Source of the DNA: Spinellus fusiger
Taxonomy: Eukaryota; Mucoromycota; Mucoromycetes; Mucorales; Phycomycetaceae
DNA: 64,000 bases
Direction: 5' to 3'
Assembly: GCA_025094145.1 (NCBI GenBank)
Contig: JALLLS010000004.1
Location: forward strand, 558,001 to 622,000
Part shown: in pieces, positions 1 through 11,775 of the stretch
Position numbering within the stretch: the stretch's first letter is position 1
How the letters are laid out: the number at the start of each line of letters is the position of its first letter
Program-made: the position numbers and the translations under genes
Notes under the pieces: model-generated
Database searches by the model: none
What the model was told of the DNA's origin: nothing
What the model saw: the letters and a program-made list of their open reading frames with translations, nothing else

Positions 1-131
1 ATACTATTTCCTTGAGTCTCTTGAATAATAGTAGCTTCAGTGCCATCATTGTAATTGTTATAGATACAGAAACCATGAACCAACTGGAGCAAGGAGAATA
101 GAGTCAAAAGGAATGTAAGGTAACGAGTCAT
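1..131 (-). CDS. Secreted protein, N-terminal fragment (runs off the left edge)
   Basis: The ATG is at 129-131 on the minus strand and the frame is open to base 1, giving about 43 residues. The protein starts MTRYLTFLLTLFSLLQLVHG, a textbook signal peptide: basic n-region, Leu/Phe-rich core, and a likely cleavage after VHG. The mature end begins FCIYNNYNDGTE. This suggests a small extracellular protein with an early cysteine, but I do not recognise a named family. The rest of the gene lies outside the window, so length and introns cannot be judged. The signal peptide is seen directly; secretion is inferred from it. Confidence 0.6.
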   Translation of the reverse strand, partial: MTRYLTFLLTLFSLLQLVHGFCIYNNYNDGTEATIIQETQGNS

Positions 132-2161
132 GTTTATCTTGCTGTTGTTGAGCGATGTCTCTAGAAAGTCTTTCTTGTGCCTTTATTTATTCCTTTTTTC
201 TTGTCTATTTGTCAACAAAGAAATAGAGATGATAGTTACAGAATTAGATAGAAATATATTAGTATAAAATACTATGGATGAGCCTAATAGAGTGCAAGCA
301 TCTGTTTATAATGTTATTTACATTGCCTTTATTCTTTTTCAGTATCAATTTCTATTCAGAATCTGTGAAGATTTGCCCAAAGACTTTGCTTATTTTTATT
401 TTTTATACTTTATGTCATTATTTTTAAACAGCTTTTACTCCATTCTATTATAGAAGGTGTCTTTCATTCTCACTTTAGTGATATGCACCACCCTTTGTCC
501 GTAGTGAGTCCCCTTTAATTTCAGTGACATTTGATTGGTCAAAACCATCAATAGCAAATACTGCATAAAAAGAAATGAAAAATGAAAACACTGAAACAAC
601 AACAGAAACACTAGAATGAATGAATGAATGAATGAATGAAAAAAAGATTATTCATTATTATTGAATTACCTTATTCTAACAATAAAGAAAAGGAAAAATA
701 TAAACTGACTTGTTGCAGATAATGGCTATCTATCCACAAAGAGTCAATCATTTCTATAGATTTGAATCACATAAAACAATAGAACTAACATATAACTGTA
801 TATCTCATATTTATTTAGTTTTCAAGTGATAACCTTTTATATCCTAAAGACCTCCTGGTGTGTATTCAGGCAACGTATCACTTTAGAGTCCGCCATTTTT
901 GTAATATTATAAAACAATAAAGTGACAAAGTAATATAGTTTTCTATTGAAAGACCAGAGAGAAAAAGAACACAAGCAAATGAAAAATTGATCCCTGTGCA
1001 TAACATAAATGACACTATCCCAGTTTCTGATTTCTGTGTCGTGACCTCAAAGATAAGAATAAAGATACTGTTACAGAAACATAACTCTTATTTCTGGTAA
1101 GAGTAGAATATATAGAAACTCGCATTCCTAATAGCACTTTTGTTTGAATTTATTATAAGAATTGATATCTCGAACTTCTAATTAAGACTTTCACACCAAG
1201 TTACACACATGCATTTTAACACAGCTACTATACTTCATTAATACCTTAGATTCTATTTACAGAAATAACACCAAGTGTAATATGTATCTCGTAGAACTAG
1301 ATATTCTTTGATGAAGCCTATTCTTTTATTGTGAATGCACCACTGAGTGTTGGTTTCTATTCTCAACCTATAAATTACATATGATCAATATCCATTATTA
1401 GGATACAATGAGAGTTCTTCTGTAGATAATATATTTATACTCAATTGAACAGCCTTGGATCACATACGAAAGCTTAAATCATGAAACCTTATTCAGATGT
1501 AAATGATCATCTGAAGATACTAATATTTTCAAGAATTATTTTATTGTCTTGTTGGCCATATGCAAATCATTTTACTTCTGATAATCGATTAACAGTTGTG
1601 ATCCCACACAACTAAGCTCTTACAACTACAATTGTTTCTCAATACAAATATCATAAACAAACTTGATAGATTTATTCCTGTGTATAGGCTCTATGTTATA
1701 AAATAAGGCACATTGACGAAAAGAATATATTATATATAACCAATGATATACCTTATAGACACAGCATGTATTTAGGATATTATAGACTTGAGATAATGTA
1801 CAATATGATCAATTTACTTTTAACTGTATTGAAATGGTGTCTATGTATTTTCCCTGCTTTTGAAGAAAAGATAATAGACGTTTTTTATGTTATCTTTATG
1901 CCTATAAAAGAATAATATATTGAATTACCATTTAATTTATGGTCTCATAGTATCCAATTTGTAATCATAAGTGTCTAATTAGCAATATATAGTCATATCA
2001 AAGCATAGTATGTGGATAAAGAAGACCATTTGGAAATCGAAAGTGAACAATCTGTCAGAATTTAAATTCCAGCAACATCATTTTCCAAATAACATTTTGT
2101 CCAAGGTACAGTTTCTTTATTTGCCCATTCTTCCATTATCACTTATTACCTTTATTGTTTA
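132..2161. other. Gene-poor AT-rich interval
   Basis: I see no convincing coding region. It contains a GAAT tetranucleotide repeat at about 615-640 and, at 833-864, a solitary copy of the terminal sequence found at the right end of the 31.0-33.7 kb element (listed separately). Confidence 0.5.
833..864 (+). repeat. Solo copy of a transposon-like end
   Basis: These 32 bases match 33670-33701 at all but one position (ctaaagaC versus ctaaagaT), ending in CTCCTGGTGTG followed by TA. The 33.67-kb copy is the right terminus of a candidate mobile element, so this is either the end of a second copy lying to the left or a truncated remnant. No matching left end is visible between 1 and 832. Confidence 0.6.
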
Positions 2162-2440
2162 ATGTCTCATTCACCTACTGAACAACCAACAACTAATGAT
2201 GAGAATAAGAACCAAGTCAATTATTTTACCCAAAGGAAAGTTGTTGGTAGAATGTTGAAAGGGTTCAAGGAAAATAGGACACACAGGTCCACGAGAGACA
2301 TAAACTATGTATCCATGATTACTAAGGAAATTAGGTTGAAGAATGATTTGATTCGCAATCTATTACAGACAATGAAAGAACTTGGCATGAAGATGACCAA
2401 TCCAGTTCCCAAGGCTACCTTCTACATGTTGATAAATTAG
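2162..2440 (+). CDS. Small hypothetical protein (92 aa), uncertain
   Basis: A single open frame from ATG to TAG, rich in Lys, Arg and Asn, with no membrane segment or signal peptide. The middle (KEIRLKNDLIRNLLQTMKEL) could form an amphipathic helix. I do not recognise it. It is one of the few non-repetitive open frames with a mixed, protein-like composition in this AT-rich stretch, but there is no intron, partner gene or known motif to support it. It could be a small lineage-specific gene, the last exon of a longer gene, or chance. Confidence 0.3.
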   Translation: MSHSPTEQPTTNDENKNQVNYFTQRKVVGRMLKGFKENRTHRSTRDINYVSMITKEIRLKNDLIRNLLQTMKELGMKMTNPVPKATFYMLIN

Positions 2441-4494
2441 CTTGTACTTTCCCTGTAAAGAATTGTGTCTGAACTTTTTTTTTATTGAAGAACATTAGCA
2501 TTAGTATTGTTTGACCAACAATGTTTTACGATCTGATATGAAGTCAGATCAAAAACTGATGAGAAAATAAATCTTTTATACTCTCGAATTCCATGTAGCC
2601 TTTATTATTCTTTATTATACCTCGATATGAGTGCAACCTTACTAACTTTTTGGATAAACTTTTGACTTGTTACATATAAATAGAGTAATAAATATTAACA
2701 ATGGAATTTAGAGTCTATGTCAAAGTATAGAATAGGGATAAAGAACACAGCTCTAGACTTTAAATATACAAATTATTATGGTTGTCTATAAGATAAAGGA
2801 TAAAGGACATTAGGTAAACTATATGCAGCTGATACTGACATCTGGGAGACTTGACTTTTGTCAAACACTCTAAATCAGAATGCTGAGAGAATACTATGTA
2901 CCTACAGCTCATTTCTTCTTACTAGTACACTATTGTTATACAATTTTATATTGTTTATTCAACCTTTCCTTTTGGTTGTTCTTTCTTCTCAATTTTTTCC
3001 CTCATTTGAACAGTTATCTACTTTATTGAACAATCTATCTGCTGTCGTTAATTATTGTTTTTCTCTCTCCTTATGTTTTATTATTTAGTTTAACCTTTGA
3101 TCAAACGACTTTTGCTGTGTACTTGTATTCCTTTCATACATTTTTCTAGACATGTGTGCTGTACAGCTGATCTCACCATGTATCAATGCTGTTACTTTAT
3201 CAGTGCATTATATTCATTATTGGCCTTATAAAAGACATGTTTTCAATACTAATAACAGCATTGTTTTTGCTTTGCAAGCAAATAGGATAGCCTTTATATA
3301 TCTTAATATAACATGGATAGTTATATCTTTACCCTTAATCTAGATTTCATTGGGTGAGGAAAATGAAAAATACAAATAGGTTTATTTTTTGTATTGCTTG
3401 AGAAGCATAAGCAAGTGAAAGTGATCTGACTGCCATACGTAAATCTGCATGTGGAGATGATTTTGTTGTGCCTTGTTGATTTTTTTAAGGTTGATGAACT
3501 GTCACTTATGACTGTGCTGCCAACAAATGAGATCAACAACATTAGTAAAACTGTAATAGATGAGAGATTGAGTCTTTTATCATCGTTTAATGCTAAAATA
3601 TACTGTCACAGTAATGTACCCTCTAGTTTTAGTAACTTCATCCTGGTCTGTATTTTCTTTTTCTTTTTTCTGGACTCTCAATAGTCCTATCTACCATGCA
3701 AGGATTGTAGTTTAAAATTAATTGCCTTAGTTGAGTATTAGTGTACTGATAGTCTAGTTGACATGAATGGCCGTATTTTCCGATAGAAACCATCCCCTTT
3801 TACTTGGGCAGATATTACTAAATTTAGACAAAAGAGAGTAAGAAAGTGGGAAAGGGCAAAGAGATAAAATATCTGCACTATTTTCAAAGAAATAAATAAA
3901 TGAAAAAAATGAACGGATATTTTGTGAAAATGGTGTATTCTTACCAACAAACTCTTTCCCTTTTATCTATTATTTGTCGGTCTATCTGTTTCAAAGGCAA
4001 GGCTCTCCAATGATCTCATAGAGAGAGATAGCTTCTCATGAGTCTAGATTACGAAGAGATTAAAAAATTTGATCATTGCAATACTAATAACAATACTAAT
4101 AACTGCAATAATACTAGTACTTTTAATATTATAGAAAATCCCCCTGTGAAGAATCAACTTCAATAAAAGAACATCAATAAATAAGCAATCTTCAGCGTAA
4201 CACCTGTCTTACACATCAAGACAGACCACCCTCCATTGTCGGTGTATATAATCTAGAACAGGCTAATGTAACACATGCTGATGAAGAATCAGATTTCCTA
4301 TCTTGTTTTGGGATGATCCTGTCTGCTTAAATACCAATCTATAGTCTAAGAACAGACTTTTATACATTTGTATTTTCTATTGATGTGTTCTTCCTCTTGA
4401 CCTTCTCCTCTCCTTCTCCTTCTCCTTCTCCTCCTCCTCCTATCCAGGCAACTGATACTTTCCTTAAGCTAATACTACCCCGGACTCTTCTACT
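2441..4494. other. Intergenic; nothing firm
   Basis: Several short frames are hydrophobic, low-complexity translations of T-rich DNA and are not supported. The last 100 bases before the next gene are a pyrimidine-rich CTT/CTC tract ending in TATCCAG at about 4441-4447. This looks like a 3' splice site and may mark an intron in the 5' leader of the gene at 4495. Confidence 0.4.
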
Positions 4495-6174
4495 ATGGCC
4501 CTTCCTTTAATGCCTACATGGAAACGAAACCGAGTCACTCGCAAACTATGTCTTGTTCTTGTTCTTTCTATTGTCCTTTATATGCTTGCTTATATATCTA
4601 GGATGACCTATATGTCAACAGAGAGCTACTTCAGTGTAGATAGATACAAACAACTCAATACGCATGGACAAATAGATACAGATGTTGCTCAAGAATCTTG
4701 TTCTTCAGAAAACACTATTTTTGACACACCAGCAAGCACGCTTCTCTCTGATACACCAGAAGAAGAGAGAAAAAAGGCTCTCCAAGAAGCTCTTGATATG
4801 ATCAACACAACAGACATATACCCACCCACAATGAACAACAATCTTCATAAAGCAGAGCTATTGTCTGCATCAAAATGTTATAAAGACTGTGTTTACAAGA
4901 AGCCTGAGGATGATAGATTACTGCCTACCTCTGATCCAAAAGATCCTAATGAGAAATACCTATCTTATATTCCTCACTCTGGTCTTCATAATCAGCGTAT
5001 CTCTCTTATTAATGCTTTGTTACTGGCCAAGAATCTTGGCAGAACACTCTTGGTCCCGCCTGTCATGTTGGGAGAACCCATTCATTGGAGAAACTACAAC
5101 TCACTACGATCCTACCACCAAAAACTAAGCAAGACTCGCTTGAGTGAATGCAAACAGTACTTGGAGCCTTACTACAATAAGGAAGTGACACTGGATTCAC
5201 TGCCAGAGAAATGTAAATTCTCTTACAGATACACCTCCTTACACTGGGACCGTCTCTTTGATATGTCTACCATCAAGAAGACTGTCAATATTCGCTACAA
5301 AGATGACTATGAGCACTCTACACTCCAACAGGTCTATGGTATTAAAGAGTCAGATATTTACCACATCAAAGACACCTCTTTGTATGAATACAGAATCACT
5401 GATAGAAAGAGATACGCAAAACATAGAAAGTATCAGACGTCTATCTTTATCGGTGATCTTGCAGCACGCACTGAGCGCCTTATTAGTTTTGGTTCATTGT
5501 TTGGCAGTGGCCGTTTCCAAGTGACGACCCCAGAGAATTTATCCATGCAGCAATTCCTCACCCGTCAATTCGTCCTTTCTGAAAGCACACTTCCTGAACT
5601 CTTCTCAGAGGCCAATGCTATCATCCAGCAACTAGGAGGTGCCCAAACGTATCTTTCTATTCATGCCAGAGTAGGAGACAGTATTTTTGAGCGGTTCTCT
5701 GTACAGATCATGGGCAGTCTATGGAAAAACCTCGAGAAATATGTACCGCTTGTTACATCTGAAGGAGAAAGAAAAGGGCCGAGGGTGTCTACCCAATCCC
5801 TTGACCGTGCCACGTGTTTTTCACCTCCTACTTCTTCTGACAAGGCAGTGGATTGGGCTACAAAGACAGTGGCTCCAGGTCGTCCCCTAGTATTCTTTAT
5901 GGCGACAGATGTTATGGAGTCTCGCCAACATCCTCTTTTCAAGCCCATCTATGAGCACTTCCCATGTGTAGTGACATTGAATGATGTATTTTCCTACCCC
6001 AATTCTTCACTGAATTCCCTCGTCAATCCTACAGATGGTTTACGCTATGGTCGATTTCTTGTTCCTTTTCTTGATGGACTGTTAGCAAGTCGTGCCCAAG
6101 AGTTTACAGGGTCTCGATGGAGTACGTTTAGTTCTTATATTGAGTTTATTCATAATATTTTTATTTCTTCTTAA
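4495..6174 (+). CDS. Type II membrane protein of the O-fucosyltransferase-like fold
   Basis: A single-exon gene of 559 residues. A basic N-terminus (KRNRVTRK) and one hydrophobic segment at about residues 18-36 predict a Golgi/ER type II anchor with a lumenal catalytic domain. At about residues 160-185 lies PHSGLHNQRISLINALLLAK, the Asn-Gln-containing first motif of GDP-fucose O-fucosyltransferase-like proteins. Further on are HARVGD (the His-x-Arg donor-binding type motif), FMATD, and near the C-terminus the STFSSYI segment typical of the family. These motifs are seen directly; fucose transfer is inferred from the family, and fungal members are mostly uncharacterised. A pyrimidine tract with a possible splice acceptor lies just upstream, so a leader intron is possible. 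Confidence 0.75.
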   Translation: MALPLMPTWKRNRVTRKLCLVLVLSIVLYMLAYISRMTYMSTESYFSVDRYKQLNTHGQIDTDVAQESCSSENTIFDTPASTLLSDTPEEERKKALQEALDMINTTDIYPPTMNNNLHKAELLSASKCYKDCVYKKPEDDRLLPTSDPKDPNEKYLSYIPHSGLHNQRISLINALLLAKNLGRTLLVPPVMLGEPIHWRNYNSLRSYHQKLSKTRLSECKQYLEPYYNKEVTLDSLPEKCKFSYRYTSLHWDRLFDMSTIKKTVNIRYKDDYEHSTLQQVYGIKESDIYHIKDTSLYEYRITDRKRYAKHRKYQTSIFIGDLAARTERLISFGSLFGSGRFQVTTPENLSMQQFLTRQFVLSESTLPELFSEANAIIQQLGGAQTYLSIHARVGDSIFERFSVQIMGSLWKNLEKYVPLVTSEGERKGPRVSTQSLDRATCFSPPTSSDKAVDWATKTVAPGRPLVFFMATDVMESRQHPLFKPIYEHFPCVVTLNDVFSYPNSSLNSLVNPTDGLRYGRFLVPFLDGLLASRAQEFTGSRWSTFSSYIEFIHNIFISS

Positions 6175-7788
6175 TCTATATTATTTATGGTCTCTTTATT
6201 TCGCTGTACATTCTGTTACTACTCTTTTCTCTATCTTGATCTGTATGTTTTCAAAAATAAAAAATAAATGAAAAAGTGCTTGTTTTTTGATGATGTATAG
6301 GCTATTCTTTATGTTATGGTTGATAATATAAAAGAGAGAATCAATTATGCTCTTTTTACTGTTCATCCTTTCGATTTTACTTTTTACTTTTATTATTATA
6401 TTAAAAACACGAGGAAAGAGGGGAAAATGGAGGGAAACACATTAGAAAGCATGAAAATACTTCATCATAGCCTACCAGACAGACACTACCATTGTTTTCT
6501 TCTCAGTTTAAATATTCTTCGGGTCATCTTGTGGGTTGTAAATCAGATTTAATTCCCATAACATTGACATTTCATCATTTTGTACTTTTATACCTTTGTC
6601 TATCTTTCTTCTCCAATAGATCTCTTTTGTGTCATCAGATGGGATACATTCCTTTATTCTCTTTTATCCATTGACATTCAATTAGACATCTTTGGTAGAA
6701 ATAGCTCAATAAATTCAAATTGAATTGAATATTTTTTATTCTTGTGAGTAAGAAGTATTCTCTTTTACATGTGCTTTCTATTCTCTTATCTTATTTTTAA
6801 ATACAGAATATAAAATGCAATTTCAACAGAATAAAAAGTGTAACTTCATAAAGTGCTAGTAGTGAAGATCCACCCACTTACACCAAGCGGGGATCCAGTC
6901 GCATCCTCTTATCCTATAAGTAGGTCCTATCGATATTTTAATTGATCTTTTTATATCTCCGTACACGTTGGAAAAGGGAAAAATAAAATAAGAGGGATTC
7001 CATATCAAGTTACTTTTTTTTTTCTTTTTCTTCAAAGTTTGCCTCCACCGGCCCCCTCACCTCATTCCCTTCTTTATTGTACTTTCTTGGTAAATTCATT
7101 TCACGTCATTTCCACGCTATGGACAACAACTCATTCTGTAAATGCTTTGTTTGAGTTACCATGACTGTGAATAGAGAGAGAGAGATGAGGTAACAATGGA
7201 GTCACATAGCAACAGCAGTGGATGACAATGGTGTTTTAAAGTATAAGTTTTATGCACACTCAACAGCACTCACAAGAGATGATTGTAGATTGGATCAACA
7301 TCTGTCCAGTTTACACTTGTAAATGAGATATTCTTTTTTGTTTTGTTTTGTTTTATTTATTTTATTTGGTAGTAGAACATTCACAAACGTTGTCTTTTTC
7401 TATTTTTATTTATATCTATAAATCAATGCATTTTTCTATTTTATTTATTTACTTATTTATTTACTTATTTATTTTGAAATTATAACACTAAGATTAATAC
7501 TTGGATTAATTACACTAAAGATTACACCAGAAATAAGAAACACTATTGCCTTAACTGGGCTGTGTAAAGTCAAAGCCATTCATCATTAGAGCTGTCTTTT
7601 CTTCTTCTCTTTCTCTCTTCTTCTCTTGTTCTATTTTCTTTTTACAAGAAAGAAAGCAAACAAAAACAGTCTTCATTGTCCCTATTACTGCTACTGTTCC
7701 TGCTACTGTTCCTGCTACTGTAATAGTATCCCTGCTCTTCTGTGCCTATTCCCCGTGTTCACTTCTCTTATTTCCACCTTTATATATT
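6175..7788. other. Intergenic with simple repeats
   Basis: It holds the 3' region of the fucosyltransferase-like gene and the upstream region of the kinase gene. A TTTA/CTTA tetranucleotide tract lies at about 7438-7475. No further gene is supported. Confidence 0.5.
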
Positions 7789-9747
7789 ATGGGGAGTATT
7801 AAAAGCAAACCTGTGCCTTGTATTCACCAAGGTATATCAAGGAATAAAACAAAGAAAAAGACAGTCGCATAACATGAAGATGCATTGAACTTTCTTTATT
7901 ATGATTCTACAGTGAGTCTGTCCCAATTCCAATCCCTAAGTGTCATAGGAAAAGGCTCGTTTGGAAAGGTAGGATTCATAGTATTTATTGACACTGACAC
8001 ATGATCTCTGCTGACTATGGATTAGGTGAGAATAGTTCATCATATTGAACGCAAAGACGAACGCTATGCCATGAAGTGTATTTCCAAAAGCCACTGCATT
8101 CAGATGAACGCTGTACGCAATATTCTCCGGGAAAGGGCCATTCTAGAGCAATTGGACCACCCTCTGGTATGTAACATGCGATTTGCTTTTCAAGACGCAG
8201 ACACACTGTACATGGTCATGGATCTTATGTAAGAGAAAACCAGACAACGTGTCCTATGTGACTGGGGGTCAATCTTTAGGTTAGGAGGAGATATGCGGTT
8301 CCATATGTCTCGACACACTTTATCAGAGAATGTGATTCGATGTTGGATGGCTGAACTGATTTGTTCTGTCAAGTATCTACACTCCCAAGGATTTGTGCAT
8401 AGGTGAGTTAGGAAGTGAGTCAGGAAGAATGTAAAGACAATGAGGAGGACTGATAGTTCAGCAGAGACATTAAGCCAGACAATCTCCTATTGGATCAAGA
8501 AGGACATGTGCATCTGAGTGACTTTAATATTGCATGTTCTATGCCAAGATGTGGACTGCTCTCTTCACGCTCTGGAACCGCAGTATATTTTGGTACGGGT
8601 CTTTATCAATCCACAGAAAACTCATAGAGACTATAGCACCTGAGATATTTAGAGGCTGTGGTTACAATGAGAGTGTGGACTGGTGGAGTGTTGGCATCAC
8701 TTTCTATGAGTGCATCTATGGCAAGGTGGGTGATAGATGACATCTTGAATAGTCTCATCCACTCACCACACATAACTACAGAGACCATGGAAAGGCAGTG
8801 AGAAGAACAAGGATCTTGCTAATACTGTTCTTCGAGGATCCATTTCTTATCCCACACATAATGGGAAACACCAAGTGTCTTCCAACTGCATTTCTGTTTT
8901 ACAAGGAGTAAAGTATTCCCTCTAGCAAAACTCAACACATCACTCACAGTGTTCTTTTTCTTTTCTTTTCTTTTCTTTTCTTTTCTTTTTTTCTTAGCTG
9001 TTGGCTTATGATCCCAACCACAGACTGGGCTATGGACAGGAAGGATGGCATGCTTTAGTACACCACCCTTTCTTTCATTCAATAGATTGGCAGGCCATTA
9101 ACTCTAGAAAAGCAACGCCTCTCTTCCGACCCTCCTCCCAAGTCAACTATGACTTGATCCATGATATTGAGGACAATTTCAATGGTTTGCTCAGCAACCA
9201 CAAACCCTACTACTACCCCATGGGCTGGCTGTTTGGCTCCAAATCCACTGAACAGGACGAATACCATATGCATCAGATGAAAGACATGGAAATCAACTTC
9301 AAGCCCTTTGACTATACTATTTATGATAACTACGAGGGATTTCTTGATCCTCATCTTAGAACAGTAGGTCCCCCTCCTCCTTGGGTAAAGCCTGCCTTTG
9401 CCAGTATAACAGAGAACAAAAGCAGTCTTCCTCTCGCTCATGACAGTGCACAGGGAGGAGACGACAGGACACACATCCTCTCACCTCTCTCGGCACCTTC
9501 TTGTCAGGCCAATAGCAATGGCATGGAGTCCTCCCACACTACACAACAGACAAAGAATGAAGAACTTTTCAAACGTAATAGTCGGGCTGACAGTGCATGT
9601 ACTTTTGCATCGAGTATGGAAGAATTGAAAAACAAGCGTCGATCCAGTGCACAAAGCTTTAAAGAGCGAAGAGAAAGAGACCGTAGACGGAGCACAGGAA
9701 AGATTCGCCAAGAAAGCAACGGTACTTTGATTGCCATGATCCATTAA
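7789..9747 (+). CDS. STK32/YANK-type AGC serine/threonine kinase
   Basis: Eight exons, all phase-consistent: 7789-7831, 7913-7968, 8026-8228, 8280-8402, 8465-8592, 8637-8725, 8782-8907, 8998-9747, giving 505 residues. It begins MGSIKSK, an N-myristoylation signal. Kinase elements in order: glycine loop GKGSFGK (about 27-33), VAIK-type lysine in YAMK (K50), HRDIKPDN (141-148), and DFN in place of DFG (161), a hallmark of STK32/YANK kinases. GTAVYFAPEIF follows as the APE segment, then DWWSVG. After the kinase core the AGC-like tail runs through PFFHSIDWQAIN, then a long Ser/Arg/Lys-rich tail. The acceptor at 8636 is preferred over the one at 8627 because it restores the APE motif. A TTTTC repeat forms the pyrimidine tract of the last intron. 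Substrates are unknown. Confidence 0.9.
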
Positions 9748-11775
9748 CTGAGGAGAGTGGATGAAAACCACTGTATTTTCCTGTATACTTTAACATTTGT
9801 TTATTTTTCTTGTTATTTCATCTTTTCATTTCTTCATTTCTTCATTTCTTCATTTCTTCATTTCTTCATTTCTTCATTTCTTCATCTTTTCATCTTTTCA
9901 TCTTTTCATCTTTTCATTTTTCATATTTTCGTTTGTTTGTTTGGATATAAAGTTTATTTTCCTCCTTACATTCTTGTCTATTCTATTGGTTTATCGTACA
10001 CCAAGGGAAACACAGTTCTTATATCTGTAGAAAGAGATACCTATGTACAGTTTATTGTTCTTTACAGTCATTCTCCCTACCTATGCAACAACAATAAGAA
10101 TAAACTCAAGTTAATTTCCCATAGTTTATTATCTTATCTAATAGAAACATAGACTCACTATTCAAAAGAAGAAGGAAATACACTGTTGCACAGTCTATTC
10201 GTGTGTGTTCACCTTTTGTACTCTTCTGATCAGCTGTTTGAGAATGAACAAGAACAGAGACTAGGCATAGTCTTTACCATACATGTGACTGGAGAGAGAG
10301 AGAGTGCGTGTGTGTGTGTACCATTTCCACTGTATAAGAAATAAGTCAAGATACTTTTTGTACTCAAGGACTGTTCATTGTATTGGCTGTGTGTTGAATT
10401 TACTTTATCACAGCATACAACGACAGTGTTTTAATAATAAGAATAATAATAAAAGAACAGTAGTCTAGTACTTTTTATTTATGTTTATTTATGCCGTATA
10501 ATTATCACTTTCATCATCGTGTTACTCCTTGAAAGTGCGCCTTTGTCACATCCTATTCTGCTTTACTCTATACTATAAATGGATCTTATTAAGTTGTATT
10601 TTAGTTTAGTGTATAGATCACTTGAGTGGTGTTTTATAGGCTGTATTATGAGATATCTTAATGAATGAACAGACAATGGCAAGGAAATAAACAAAACCCT
10701 TATTATTCTACTGTTACTATGACTACTATTATTATTCTCTTTATTATCGCTATCACTATTATTTTCATATAGGAATGTTAATCTGTGTTTATCTGTAGGT
10801 GTAATCGAGGCACTTCTTTTATATTTATTTGTATCTATATGCTACAACACCCTTTTGGAAAGTATCACTTCAAAACAGGGTGTGTACTTTTGTTGCTTCT
10901 CTGCTATTTTTTAGGGCAGAGGTGTCCTCTTCCATCTTTCATTGGCTAAGTATGAAATGTTGATTTACACAACATAAACCACTGGACTCTATTGATGTGT
11001 TAAAATACCAGTGTAAGCAGGCATAACATCAAGGGAGTCTCCAGAATGTCATGTGATTCTTACAGAGCAGTAGTGAAGCCAATTGTACCCAATGCAAGGG
11101 AACATTCTCCAGTGAGTCTGTCTGATGGACTCCTGTACCCATTTCTATGGAATACTATCACTATTTTACTGTCTTTATTGATGATTCTATTAATCTCCTT
11201 CTCCTTCTCCCTCTCCTTCTCCTTCTCCTTCTCCTTCTATATAACTTGTTGACAGATCGTCATTGTTGATCTCTAAATAAAGCCATCAGTGGGGCGTAGT
11301 AAGGAATAGAGAGGAAACAAGAAATAATGCCCTTTTATTTGAGCTATGGAAGGTGTTTTGCTGTTTTATTGATATATTAGTACAACTATAAACACACCTT
11401 CATAAACATTTCTCATTCAAAGAAAAGGGAAAAGGGCTGTTCTTTACCCCACCTATGTTTTCTCTGCTGGGAGAATAAACAAAGAAGAGACTATCAGCTT
11501 AGAAAAGAAAGAAAGAAAAAAGATAACCAGAGGGATTTCATTTCTGAGTGAATCTTTTTCCCTTTTCCCTTTTCCCTTTTTCTTTTTCTTTTTTTAAACT
11601 GGCCAATGAAAGGGAATAATATCAAATAGAGGCATAGACCAAAAGAGAAGAGCAAGGGAAGCTTATATGAGTCTATGCTGCGTCATCTTGTAGGGAAGCA
11701 CCCCACTCTCTGACCTTTTTCTTTTTTCTTTCTTTCTTTCTTCTTCTTACTCTTTTACTTTAGAGTAGTAGCAGA
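9748..11775. other. Intergenic with CTTCATTT minisatellite
   Basis: A TTCTTCATTT-type tandem array (about 9816-9920) lies just 3' of the kinase gene and generates spurious Phe/His-rich open frames. Other tracts are GA/GT at about 10291-10320, CTTCTC at about 11200-11240, and CCCTTTT at about 11560-11585. No gene is supported. Confidence 0.5.

Noticed and set aside
9757..10152. A 131-codon Phe/His/Ser-rich frame.
   Set aside because: It is the translation of a CTTCATTT tandem repeat and is low complexity throughout.
11046..11252. A 68-codon frame ending in Ser/Phe repeats.
   Set aside because: Its second half is a CTTCTC microsatellite, and the first half has no support.
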